Part shown: piece by piece, positions 43,075-52,778 of the stretch
Layout: each line of letters opens with the position of its first letter
Position numbering within the stretch: the first letter of the stretch is position 1
Assembly (NCBI GenBank): GCA_946894095.1
Contig: OX335646.2
Location: forward strand, 15,556,077 to 15,620,076
DNA length: 64,000 nucleotides
Direction: 5' to 3'
Source of the DNA: Incurvaria masculella
Lineage: Eukaryota; Arthropoda; Insecta; Lepidoptera; Incurvariidae
Notes under the pieces: model-generated
What the model saw: the letters and a program-made list of their open reading frames with translations, nothing else
Databases searched by the model: none
What the model was told of the DNA's origin: nothing
Position numbers and translations under genes: made by a program

Positions 43075-43458
43075 ATGAATAACACGGCTGCAATATTTGG
43101 CCGAACGTACACGAGTTACAAAATCATAAATCTTCCTAACTTATTCGGATTCGGAACCTTAAAAGCGAGGTTTTATCTTAACAATAATCTTTTTATTTCC
43201 GACACGTGTAATATTCTGTTGAAACGACACAACCGTGTAATCAACAGCACAAACTCGTGTAATGGATCGAAAACATTTCTAAGACACTGCAGAATCTACT
43301 CATTCCGATATATACCCTATGCCGTGAGTATAAGAAACAAAATGCAGATTATCAAGAGCGATGGTGTCTCGACGAAATGCATTTGTGTGCAGCGCGGTGC
43401 ACTGAACTTTGCTCAGGTTTCCTGCGCGCCACGGTTCCGCTCATTCAGCCATCGCTAG
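43075..43458 (+). CDS. Unassigned 127-codon ORF, doubtful
   Basis: It starts MNNTAAIFGRTYTSYK and has six cysteines but no domain, signal peptide or repeat that I recognise. It has no introns, no known neighbours, and a composition near background. I list it only because it is one of the longer ATG-type frames outside clear repeats. Chance is the likelier explanation. Confidence 0.1.
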   Translation: MNNTAAIFGRTYTSYKIINLPNLFGFGTLKARFYLNNNLFISDTCNILLKRHNRVINSTNSCNGSKTFLRHCRIYSFRYIPYAVSIRNKMQIIKSDGVSTKCICVQRGALNFAQVSCAPRFRSFSHR

Positions 43459-43614
43459 TGCCTAAGAACAGAAAACAAGCTAGAAGCGTGACGCTTTCTT
43501 TTGTACCGCAACCGATGTGTCGCTTTCCAAACGCTTGGCCTTGAGCAATCGTGCGGTCTGCGCCACAGAATTAAGAATCAGGTAGGCTAGTTAGCCTATC
43601 CTCTCGTGACACTG

Positions 43615-43680
43615 CAGAGACTGAACCGGCGTAACATTTTAGAAAATAAGTTAGAGAATTGGATCAATTCTGCACCCACA
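43615..43680. mobile_element. Half copy of the foldback MITE at 40968
   Basis: GACTGAACCGGCGTAACATT, then GAATTGGATCAATTCTGCAC, matches one arm of that family. Confidence 0.5.
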
Positions 43681-43932
43681 GGTTGTTTGCTCAGTGACTG
43701 CGGCAATCAAAAGTGGATGTCAAGTATTCCACCCAGTGATGTCACATACCCTTTGGGCTATATTACTCCTTTATCTTAATGTTGCCATAGTTACTTCAAT
43801 ATTTTCAAGAACCTCTATTATGAGTAGAACTAAAGTCGCCATTCTGTCAAAAATTGTCTCGATGCGCGTGCACCCGCTAATCTATTATTTACTTGGGGGC
43901 GTGCGACCGTCGACACTACTCCATTTGTATGT

Positions 43933-44200
43933 TTTTTTTATGCAACCTGAAATGGATGGCTAATACCACAAAACTACCGTTATGATATTAGCCCAATACA
44001 CCACATTACCAAAGGAATTAGCTTCGGACTTGATGGAAAACACAGACAACTTTTCATTAACCCTTCGACCATCTTTTCATCCAATGCCATGGTACCAACC
44101 CAGGCGGACTTGCACCCTACCACCTTATAGGGAAAGGGGACCTACAGTTTTGGTAAACCCTCAGTTTCTTAAACCCTACCAGACCATAGAGTAGCTTGCA
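43933..44200 (-). mobile_element. SINE, minus, internally deleted
   Basis: ATGCAACCTGAAATGGATGG, ACTACCGTTATGATATTAGC and TTCATCCAATGCCATGGTAC are present. The segment between GGAATTAG and GATGGAAAACACAG (CCATGCCAGGACC) is missing, and the head is lost. Confidence 0.8.
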
Positions 44201-44217
44201 TGTAGTTTGAATACAAT

Positions 44218-44628
44218 ATGGCGGCGACAAACGCGGAGCATGGGATGGGAATTTCTAACTCATTCCCTATTCTTCAGCCCCCAGGGGCTGTGGGAAGGGT
44301 GATTCCCAACATTGCCAAACTTAGAAAACAGAGTTCACGCACGCTACGTCGCACTTCTAGCTTGTTTCATATTCTGGAGCTAGTTCCGTGTGTCGGCAGC
44401 GCGACTATGCGTTACTCGATAGCCGCCCAGCTGCGCCGTGCACGCGACTGCCAGGAAACAATGCCGACGTGGGGGCACTTGGAAGTCTTTAGGAAGCGGC
44501 CCGAAGCTCCATTGGTCGGCTGCGGATTCCGCCCGGCAGTTCTTGGAATCGAAACCCAGGTGGAGATTCTTTCTCCTCTGTTTTCTATAATTACGTGCTG
44601 CTTTATAATTACACTGAATGGAATATAA
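44218..44628 (+). CDS. Unassigned 136-codon ORF, low support
   Basis: It begins MAATNAEHGMGISNSFPILQ after AAT, so A at -3 and G at +4 give a fair Kozak context. The stretch is GC-richer than its surroundings. The start overlaps a YY1/Pho-like box (CAATATGGCGGC, 44214-44225). No domain is recognised; the C-terminal 20 residues are hydrophobic. It could be a first exon, a retrocopy or chance. Confidence 0.15.
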   Translation: MAATNAEHGMGISNSFPILQPPGAVGRVIPNIAKLRKQSSRTLRRTSSLFHILELVPCVGSATMRYSIAAQLRRARDCQETMPTWGHLEVFRKRPEAPLVGCGFRPAVLGIETQVEILSPLFSIITCCFIITLNGI

Positions 44629-44743
44629 TATGTAGTCTCAGTGTGGTTTATGTCTGGCACGAAGGCATCATGTAATTTACTTTCGGAATTAAATGTCATC
44701 TAGTGAGATGTCGGCAGCGAATATCGGTGGATGTGTGCACACG

Positions 44744-44990
44744 GGGGTTACCATGGGAAGTTAACTTGCCGGGTGAATAGCCGGTGAACAGGCAGGTGCG
44801 TGATTAAATCTGACGTTTAGTTGCACGAACCACCATGCTAACTGTCAAAGGACGGGTTGTTCGGCCAAGTGAACTGAAATTTACCTAATGGAATGGTAAG
44901 AAATGCAGCTAAACGTCAGATTTAATTACTCTGCCTGTTTACCTGTATTCTCGTTGCGAGTTATTTACCATGGTAACTCCCCAGAGCGAC
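44744..44990. mobile_element. MITE family B, good copy
   Basis: GTTACCATGGGAAGTTAACT, GCCGGGTGAATAGCCGGTGA, ACAGGCAGG and TAAATCTGACGTTTAGTTGC at left; CTAAACGTCAGATTTAATTA, GTTTACCTGTATTCTCG and TTACCATGGTAACTC at right. Confidence 0.8.
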
Positions 44991-45833
44991 AACGCGCCCC
45001 GGGAGACCGCAGGTTTGCAAATTAATATGATTAAGTAAGTATATTACCACTGATAAGCGATGCAGGTGGTGTGGTACCGAGATGGTCGGTTACGTCGAAG
45101 TCTCATTTGAAGTAAAAAATATGCAGTTAAAGGATATTTCTTGGTAATAAAACAGTAAGCTGAATTTATGCGATCTTCGGTTAGGCAATCTTATAGGTTC
45201 TTTGGTCTATCATTTAAGTCTAAGTAATATCCACCATAAGTTAACAACAAAAATAAATTGAGAAGGCATCCTTAAACATTAGTCGCTTCTGAATATTCAC
45301 ACCTTTTGTTGGCGCGGACAAGGCCCCGCATCCAAGGCTATAATTTATGTAGAAAATGCGCATAACTAATATCTGTTTTTGTGTTAAGTTTTCCGACCGT
45401 ATACTGATGACACCCATAATGAATCTACAAACAATATAGCGTTAACTCAATCCTTTTCAGAAAACCAAGTGATCGTCTGACTTATAAGTTGTTGTTATTA
45501 AATATTTAAATACGAAAAAATTATGTTCACAAAATTCTTCACAGACGTGCATTTTTCATGAGTACATGAATCGAGTCAAACGACAGCTAAAAGAAAATGT
45601 TCATTCATATTTTCTTTTCTCTGGTTGCACGCACGACAGATTTTTCGAAAAAACTAAAATGTGCAGACACAGGATATTCGCTCGATATAGCGTAGGGTCC
45701 TTCGTCTTGGCGGCGATCCCGAGGTATCCTTAAATTTGGAGACCCTTACCTGCATCCCTTCTGATCCTTCATCCCTGTCTCTGTGTTCTATTGTTTTTAC
45801 AATGGGGCTGCATAACGCTGTCCCGCCTTCCCC
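44991..45833. other. Unassigned
   Basis: Position 45658 carries the motif GTGCAGACACAGGATATTCG seen in the foldback repeat at 31005. A minus-strand ORF (45654-45848) is not recognised. TGCATAACGCTGTCC (45809) also occurs at 27716. Confidence 0.4.
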
Positions 45834-45849
45834 CGAGGGGTCACTCACT

Positions 45850-46285
45850 CAAGGAATCTGGTGTACAATCGTTTGGGAATCTCAAGAATCTTAGGTGGGA
45901 GTCCGAGGAATCTGGTGGGAGTCCGGAGAATCTCGGAAATCTTATGTAATCCCGAGTAATCCTAAAGAATCTGGAAATCCCAAGGAAATCATTGGGAATC
46001 CTATCAAATTCATGGAAATCTCGGGTAATCTTAGGCGGAGTCCGAGGAATCCGATGGGAGTCCGAGGAATCTGGAAATCTTATGTAATCCCGAGTAATCC
46101 TAAGGAATCTGAGAATACCAAGGAAATCATTGGGAATCCTTTCAAATTAATGGAAATCTCGAGTAATCCTGGGCGGGAGTCCGAGGAATAGGAAAATCTT
46201 GGGTAGTCTCGAGTACTCCCAGGGAGTGTAGGAATCCTAAGCGAATCATTGGCAATCCGATCAAAGTCTTTGTAATCTCAGATAA
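45850..46285 (+). repeat. GGAATCT minisatellite, left array
   Basis: Short units of the form GGAATCT, GTAATCC and GAAATC repeat throughout. A higher-order unit is visible: CTTATGTAATCCCGAGTAAT at 45941 and 46079 (138 bp), and a diverged third at 46198. Translation (45895-46191) looks repetitive and is not a gene. Confidence 0.85.
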
Positions 46286-46319
46286 TCTTGTCGGGGTCGG
46301 ACTAAACCATACAACAGGC

Positions 46320-46660
46320 CGGTGCAATTCTAGTACAGTACGTAAGTTTTGACAGGTTAGTTCTGAATAAGACTGTAAAGGTTTTTAAAATAAGAGTACC
46401 TTATCTCGAGTACGTGAAATATTTACTAGGTTTTTAAATATAGACTTTTATAACGGCCCAGGCAAAGAAATAATCAACTTTGACCTAATGATGGTTGAGA
46501 TACTAAGGGATTTCGAAAGATCGGAGTACCTCATCGTGAAGTTGAGTATGTCAAATATGTATTATGGCTTCAAAAATGGTATTGCATAATGCATCAGGCA
46601 AAAAAAAAACAGGGCTGACCTAATGATCGCTGAGATAATACGGGATCTAATCTAACAATG
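46320..46660 (+). repeat. Paired 130-bp repeats, first pair
   Basis: GAGTACCTTATCTCGAGTAC (46394) and GAGTACCTCATCGTGAAGTT (46524) start two related units that include GACCTAATGATGG/TCGCTGAGATA. A GC-rich patch (46664-46745, GCGCGGCCGTGGGCGCGGCC) follows. Confidence 0.75.
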
Positions 46661-46784
46661 ATAGCGCGGCCGTGGGCGCGGCCGCCAGTTTGCGAAGAAA
46701 TCACGCACACGTGTGCGCACGAGTGTGCGCAGCGCGCACCCCGCGTGTGCCCGACGACACAATTCCAAAACATATTCAGCCGTA

Positions 46785-47355
46785 TTCAGAGTAAACCTGT
46801 CAAAATTTAGTACGGGATAAGCACCGGATTAACCAAACAAAAACCGGTTTAGTCCGACCTTAATACGCGTACTAAGCGAATAGAAGGTTATCATGCGTAT
46901 ACTACTTTTTAGGGTTCCGTACCGAAAGGGTGAAAACGGAACCCTATTACTAAGCCTCAGCTGTCCGTCCGTCCGTCCGTCTGTCACAAAGGTGTCACTC
47001 AAGTACGTAGCTGAAATTTTCACAGAGTGAGTATTTAATTTGCCGCTATAACAACAAATAAGTAAAATTTAAAGATAATAAAAAAATACAAATAATATGA
47101 TTTTTTGGTGTTAAATCATTTACGATGGTACGGAACCCTTTGTGTGCGAGTCCGACTCGCACTTGGCCGGTTTGTTTACTGTGTTTATTGTATGTATTTT
47201 GATTAAATAATTAGATGATTGTAGGTATGTTGTGAACCGAGCTCGGGGCGGACTAACTTTACTACGCGTATTAAGGTCGAAGTAAACCGGTTTTTGTATG
47301 GTTAGTCCGGTGCTAATCTCGTACCAAGTTTTTACAGGTTCACAGTGAATACGAC
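46785..47355. mobile_element. Inverted-repeat element with ~95-bp arms
   Basis: AAACCTGTCAAAATTTAGTA..GGTTTAGTCCGACCTTAATA at left and TATTAAGGTCGAAGTAAACC..CGTACCAAGTTTTTACAGGT at right are reverse complements with some differences. A (GTCY)n element interrupts the centre. One arm alone occurs at 40410. Confidence 0.8.
46908..47175 (-). mobile_element. (GTCY)n MITE, minus
   Basis: CTTTTTAGGGTTCCGTACCG at left and GTGCGAGTCCGACTCGCACT, then TGGCCGGTTT, at right. It is inserted in the inverted-repeat element. Confidence 0.9.
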
Positions 47356-47650
47356 TGCAAGGGATTTCGAAAAAGAAGAGTACCTACCTAATCGCGAAGT
47401 TTTCTACGTGAAATATTTGCTAAGGTTTCAAATATAGCCTTTTATAATGACCCAGGCAAAAAAAAAATCAACCCTGACCTAATGATGGCTGAGATTCTAA
47501 GAGATTTCGAAAGAGCGGAGTACCTCATCTTGAAATTTAGTATGTGAAATATGTACTGTGGATTCAAAAATGGTATCGTATAATGCCTCAGGGAAAGAAA
47601 AAATCAGCGCTGATCTAAAGATCGCTGAGATAATATGGGATCTAATTTAA
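47310..47650 (+). repeat. Paired ~140-bp repeats, second pair
   Basis: GAGTACC at 47378 and 47518 start two units homologous to the pair at 46394 and 46524 (GACCTAATGATGGCTGAGAT, TCAAAAATGGTAT). The whole pair is a diverged direct duplicate about 990 bp from the first. Confidence 0.75.
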
Positions 47651-47679
47651 CCGGATTCCGCCTGGGTAAATATGTCCAA

Positions 47680-47880
47680 AACGAATATCGCACGGCCACG
47701 GCGCGGGGGCTCCCCGCCCGCCGCGCCGTTGCCGTCTCCTGCGGGCGCCGCTCGCCCCCGCCGCCCGTGCCCGCGCTGTTGCCGCCTCGCGCGGACGCCG
47801 CGCCCGTGCCGACCCCCGCCGCGCCGCCGGCCGCGCCGCCCGCCTGTCTGCGATGACGTCACGGACACGTGCTGCGCGCA
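47680..47880. other. Very GC-rich CpG island-like segment
   Basis: It is dense in CG (CGCCGCGCCGTTGCCGTCTC, GCCGCGCCGCCGGCCGCGCC). Overlapping open frames on both strands reflect lack of stop codons in GC-rich DNA, not a gene. Its left edge resembles the GC patch after the first repeat pair, so it belongs to the duplicated block. Confidence 0.75.
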
Positions 47881-47884
47881 ACGC

Positions 47885-48260
47885 GCAATTATAAGTCTCT
47901 ATGAATCGTTGGTGGTCACTAAGAATCTTTAGAAATCCCGAAATCATTGGAATGTACCAAAAATGTGTTGATAGTCCTTAAAAATCCAGGTAATCTTTGG
48001 TAGTCTCTAGGAATCTTTGGTAGTCCTCAGAAATCTTACGAAATCCCAGTATATTTGAAATCTCCAAGAATCTTTGGTAGTCTTTGGAAATCTTTAGGAA
48101 TCTCCAGGAATCTTTGGAAATCTTTAGGAATCTCTAAGAATCTTTGGTAGTCTTTGGAAATCTTTAGGAATCTCCAGGAATCTTTGGAAATCTTTAGGAA
48201 TCTCTAAGAATCTTTGGTAGTCTTTGGAAATCTTTAGGAATCTAGAAATCCCAAGGAAAT
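47885..48260 (+). repeat. Decamer minisatellite with exact 70-bp higher-order repeat
   Basis: The units are 10 bp (TCTTTGGTAG, TCTTTGGAAA, TCTTTAGGAA, TCTCCAGGAA, TCTTTGGAAA, TCTTTAGGAA, TCTCTAAGAA). This series of seven occurs identically at 48071-48140 and 48141-48210, and starts a third time at 48211. Further left the units are more diverged. Confidence 0.95.
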
Positions 48261-48329
48261 CTTGACTACTGGGAATCTGGTGTACACTTTTTGCTCGAGT
48301 GACTAACCCCTCGCCTTCCCCTTTGTCGC

Positions 48330-48560
48330 AGCGACCCCCCCCCCCCTCGTAAGTTTGAAAACCCATGGGCGTCGTCGGGCACCTAAAGAGGTCCTGGCGT
48401 ATGCCATTTACCACGCGAAAGTTAACTTTAACTGATATTAGATACCAATTATGATGCCAAATATAAAATAAACTAGTATCCAATAAATTGGAGCATTGAT
48501 TTTTAAATTATTAATAAACTACGTTTGTATCGGGATTTTACGATAAGGATTCTTATCAAA
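48330..48560 (-). repeat. CCCATGGGC dispersed repeat
   Basis: GAAAACCCATGGGCGTCGTC, GGGCACCTAAAGAGGTCCTG, then a tail related in reverse to 31030-31130 (TGATATTAGATACCAATTAT, AATAAACTACGTTTGTAT). It directly follows the composite block. Confidence 0.55.
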
Positions 48561-49379
48561 AGATTTGCGTAAATTACTAAAAGCAGCCTAAGTACCATTT
48601 TCCTCGATGTGAATAATTTATTGGTCAAATATGTAACGTTGATATTGTCTTCCGATTTCACTTGCTCTGATTGTCTTCAGATTACACTTGCTGCAGAATA
48701 ATGCAGAAAACGACGTAAAATGTAATAAAGATCGCAGACGACCATTACTCGTTTTATTTTCGCAATTTGCGAGAATGAAAACGCACTTTAGGGAGCCGTT
48801 TCATGAAAGTGAAACTCAATTGTCTATTACCCAACGGTCAAATTAACGCACCGCTTTCTCAAAACAAAGCCTCTGCCCATTGTGTGGGTATGTAGTTTGA
48901 GTACCTAATGTGTGAGATTCTTTGCAGGGTATTATTAAATTTGCTATGGCGTAATTGTGTCAGACGTAACGCCTGGTAGTGGAGCATGGAATGTGAAATT
49001 ATTCTCACTCGATTTATCAAAATGACATGGATTTTTCGGATTGACTTTCCTAAGTTTTTTTTTAAAGTTGAACAGACTTTATTATAAACACGTTCCAATT
49101 CCAAAAACTTTAATATGCGCCTAAGTGTATATATACTAAAACTAAAATACACCAATTTTCGCTGCACTCCGATATCATATAGCCAAACTTTTGGGGTCCT
49201 GAACGGTACACCTCCGGAGTCTACTTTCTGATCCGTACTATTTTCATATCGGACCACCAGATAGACATGTTAAATGAAATAAAAATAGAATCATTTAAAT
49301 CATTGAGTCAATAGATAGTTATGCATAAACGAAGCCGAAATACACATACCTAATACAGGTCGAATTGATAACCTGCTAT
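48561..49379. other. Unassigned; 132-codon minus ORF
   Basis: The minus ORF 48859-49257 is long for chance but shows no recognised motif, signal peptide or membrane segment, and has no exon-like borders that I can see. It is not called as a gene. Confidence 0.35.
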
Positions 49380-49690
49380 TTTTTTAAGTGATCTAATCCG
49401 CCGACTTACCAAGGTAGTCGATATTGAACACCGGGTGGCTAAGCTCAAGTGGCAGTGGGCTGGTCAAGTCAACCGAAGAGGCGACGACCGTTGGAGTAAC
49501 CGTATCAGGAACCGTATCGTGGACAGGAAAACGGAGTGTGGGAAGACCACCCGCCAGGTGGGACGACGACATCGAGTACGTCAGCGGAAAGCAGTGGTTC
49601 CGTACCGCTGAGGGCCGGGAGGACTGGAGGAAAATTGGAGAGGCGTATGTCCAGCAGTGGACGTAAACACGCTGACTGACTGACTGAGCT
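49380..49690 (+). pseudogene. RTE-type LINE 3' end
   Basis: The start reads KLKWQWAGQVNRRGDDRWSN. After a frame change come GKRSVGRPPARWDDDIEYVS and WRKIGEAYVQQWT with a stop. This is an RTE-type pol C-terminus. The tail GCTGACTGACTGACTGA is a short tandem repeat, as usual for this clade. Confidence 0.85.
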
Positions 49691-50086
49691 AAGCATTACG
49701 AGTCTGAGGTGACAAAGAATGTACATCGCCACTGTGTTGCTTTTGGCTCGATTTGGTGAAAATACCTGACTAATGTTTTTTTACTTGTTCATTTTCACTT
49801 TCGTCCTTCACAATAATGAATTCGTGTATTTGATACGCGACAAACATGCGTACGTGACAAACATTTGCGTGATGGTATCCAGGCTTATCTTATTTTAGCT
49901 ATTTTTTTATAATTAGCAGCTTAATAGTTATTCGTGAATTTCATGGTTATTTCGTTATATTACATAATTTAATTTTTGTTACTTATATTCATTAATTAGT
50001 ATAGCATATAATTAATGCTTTATCTAAGTATATTATATTAGTAAGTATGCACTAAGCATTATCAATAATAAACATTTTCATTTTCA
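49691..50086. other. Unassigned AT-rich stretch
   Basis: Nothing is recognised. Confidence 0.4.
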
Positions 50087-50377
50087 TTACGAATGATAAA
50101 TCACTTATTGATAAATGACTAAAATCATCGATTTCGCAGGTTTACACCATCGGATAGAGCATTTGAGGGATATAGTAAATCGCCCGTTTATGGATTTTTA
50201 TATATTTGTAGAAATATGAAATAATAAAAATGTATTGAAAATATGTATTTACACAGATATAAAAGTCCATGGACGGGCGATTTCGTGTATCCCTCAAATG
50301 CACTATGTATTCAATGGTATAAGCCTTCGAAATCGATGATCTTAGCGATTTATCGATAAGTGATTTGTAACTCGTAA
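50087..50377. mobile_element. Foldback MITE, ~290 bp
   Basis: The arms are about 110 bp: TTACGAATGATAAATCACTT.., GCATTTGAGGGATATAGTAA, ATCGCCCGT at left; ACGGGCGATTTCGTGTATCC, CTCAAATGCACTATG..AAGTGATTTGTAACTCGTAA at right. There is no coding capacity. Confidence 0.9.
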
Positions 50378-50944
50378 TAGATGCTCAGAGCATAGCATGG
50401 TCACTCACTTTATTTTTACCCTCGTTTTTAGGTGATCGTGTTCATATTTTTTAAGACTACGCAAATAACCCAAAGAAAAAAAAATACTTAAACATTATTT
50501 TAACAAATACAGTTTTAGCGTTCAGTCCGGACAAACAAGTTGGGCGAATAGACATTTCAGCCAACCTTGTAAAGTTTCCGGCCATACTCACGGAACTCTG
50601 AAAAGATACTATTTTCATTAGTTATTCCTTCCTGAAGATTCCACCTCCGCTGTGTCGAATGTCGGTCACGTAGCTCGGGCGCCGGCGCGGCATAATGAAA
50701 AATTAATGAGGGTTTCACGCGACATTATACGCGAAAATCGTCGCGGAAAATCGTTGATTCATGTGGGTAGGAGCAATCTGTTTTTACTTACGTTTTAGAA
50801 TCATGTACAGACCCCAAAACTGCTTTCCCGCCGCCGAAGCTAAATTCTTATTGAAGCTACAATTAACTTGTTTGACCTGCCACAGGGAATGAAATAATCA
50901 TTTTCTAAAATAAATAAATATTAATACACCTACTTTCGAAAGCA
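50378..50944. other. Unassigned
   Basis: Nothing is recognised. A CpG-rich spot at 50660-50760 stands out (CGGGCGCCGGCGCGGCATAA). Confidence 0.4.
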
Positions 50945-51060
50945 TTGCCTGTTTGGGTTCCTCGGAAGAAGTTCCTGGCCAGCCGGCATGGTTTTCGCCG
51001 TTCACAAAAAGTTATGAAGGCCACGGGCGTCGACTGGCACCTTTCGTTTGAGATTCTATG
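50945..51060 (+). repeat. CCCATGGGC dispersed repeat
   Basis: GCCAGCCGGCATGGTTTTCG and GGCCACGGGCGTCGACTGGC match 27920-27990. Confidence 0.5.
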
Positions 51061-51254
51061 TCATATGCTTCCAATACATTTTCTTTTTCTTTTTTTTACA
51101 AGTTCTAATTCACTTGGTGTTTCGTATATCTAATATCGGGCAACAAACTGTGTCCGCGCGCTTTTCTATTATCGAAAAATATATCCTGTGCCAAAAAAAC
51201 GGAGAAAAGAGAATGCGTATTGAAGGTTTTCCTTTGCTCTGCTTTGCCACAATT

Positions 51255-51560
51255 TTATATTTAGTCAATCATCATATTTGCGTCCACTGCTGGACATACG
51301 CCTCTCCAATTTTCCTCCAGTCCTCCCGGCCCTCAGTGGTACGGAACCACTGTTTTCCGCCGACGCACTGTCGTCGTCCCACCTGGCGGGTGGTCTTTCC
51401 ACACTCCGTTTTCCTGTCCACGGCCGCCAGTGTAGGACACGGTTACTCCAACGGTCGACGTCTCTTCGGCTGACGTGATCAGCCCACTGCCACTTGAGTT
51501 TAGCCACCCGGTGTACAATATCGGCTACTTTGGTGCGTCGGCGGATTGCCTCGTTACGCA
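51255..51560 (-). pseudogene. RTE-type LINE 3' end, minus
   Basis: Minus-strand reading gives KVADIVHRVAKLKWQWADHV and GKRSVERPPARWDDDS, then a frameshift before the usual W..RTAEGREDWRK-like end. It is the same family as the plus copy at 49380, about 1.6 kb apart and inverted. Confidence 0.85.
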
Positions 51561-51599
51561 CCATATATACAATAGTTTTCAAATGATTAGCAGGCAACG

Positions 51600-52205
51600 T
51601 TTGTATGCGAGATGCCTAATATTCCGATGTTTACGGACCAATCTTCAGTAACGATTAGTGGAAATATCATTTTTATTCATATTGAAGATGTCAATAAATA
51701 ATACAATCAATTAATGAATGATGCAACGCCTAGTCTTATTATTTTCCAATGCGACATACCGAAGTTACGCAAGTGAAGTTGCCATTGGCCTTGAGTCTGC
51801 ATTGAAAACGTCTGACATCCACGCCCAGCTACAATTAGCATATTATTGCCACATGCTTCAATGATAAATATAAATACTCAGATGACGGGTACACCAGCAC
51901 AGCCAGAATAATATGTTGAAAGCAGTCGGGTAGGTTTGTAAGCGTAAACAGTTATTTTCATTTGGCACTTCAAGTTACATGTTTACTACCAAATAATCCA
52001 CCATGTCCCCAAAAACTGGCATGACATGGGTAGTTTTGAACTGGGTTTCCAGAACGTGGGTAAAACATTCGGATTTTTGATTGAATGTGTATAGGTTTAT
52101 TTATAAATTAATGCAATACATTTATTTAAAGTTTTACTTAAATCCATTTTTTTAAATAATTAGGAAAATGTTTGGTCTGGCCTACTTCGATGTAAATATA
52201 GTTGT
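51600..52205. other. Unassigned
   Basis: No gene or repeat is recognised. Confidence 0.4.
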
Positions 52206-52207
52206 TA

Positions 52208-52478
52208 TACAGGATGTTGACGAAGTTATGGTCCAAACGTTAACCACGTGTTCCTTGGCATATTTGGAGCAAAAAAGGTAGATAACAATTTTTTGTACGA
52301 CTGAAAAAAAAATTGTCATCCCCATACATTTTTGTAAATAAATACCTACAAACAAAATGTATGGGGAGGACGATTTTTTTTTCAGTCGAAAAAAAAAATG
52401 TCATCTACCTTTTTTGCTCCAAATATGCCAAGGAACACAAGGTTAACGTTTGGACCATAACTCCGTTAACACCCTGTA
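52208..52478. mobile_element. TA-flanked foldback MITE, 271 bp
   Basis: TACAGGATGTTGACGAAGTT, ATGGTCCAAACGTTAACC and CTTGGCATATTTGGAGCAAA on the left are mirrored on the right, ending GTTAACACCCTGTA. TA is at both edges (52206-52207 and 52479-52480). The arms span nearly the whole element, and TA with TACAGG ends fits a Tc1/mariner-type mobiliser. Confidence 0.92.
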
Positions 52479-52599
52479 TAACCTCAACTTAATGAGATAC
52501 CAATAAATACATACACAATTTAAATACTAAACATTTTGATTGCCTTTCTATTTATTCGTATGTTATGTGTCCTCTCATATTGACGATATAATAAATTAA

Positions 52600-52778
52600 T
52601 GTGATATTTGACCGAGCGAAGCGCGAGCTTGTATCCGTTTCAGCTTGGGCAAAAACTCGAAGGGGCTGAAATAGAGGGTGAATGTTTGTATGGGGAACTC
52701 GTATAATATCCAGGATATAATCATATTAATCAGCCCAAATTGAAATTGACCCGAACGGAGCCGGGTACCTCAGCTAGT
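52600..52778 (+). mobile_element. Helitron-like 3' end
   Basis: TTGAAATTGACCCGAACGGA, then GCCGGGTACCTCAGCTAG followed by T: the clearest example of this terminus in the window. The upstream part (GGGGCTGAAATAGAGGGTGA) is typical of related repeats. Confidence 0.55.

Larger units (their letters stand above)
45834..48313. repeat. Composite repeat block, ~2.5 kb
   Basis: The outer ends are inverted: CGAGGGGTCACTCACTC (45834-45850) against the reverse complement of GAGTGACTAACCCCTCG (48297-48313), 15 of 17 matching. GGAATCTGGTGTACA follows just inside each end. Within lie two minisatellites, two pairs of 130-140-bp repeats, two GC-rich islands and an inverted-repeat element. It may be one large element or an accretion. 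Confidence 0.6.

Noticed and set aside
45895..46191. 98-codon ORF with internal repeats
   Set aside because: It is translation of the GGAATCT minisatellite; periodic peptides follow from the DNA period.
47635..47947. Four overlapping ORFs on both strands
   Set aside because: GC-rich DNA has few stop codons; alanine-, arginine- and proline-rich products in all frames are expected by composition.
48124..48483. 119-codon minus ORF with FLEIPKDFQRF repeats
   Set aside because: It is translation of the decamer minisatellite.
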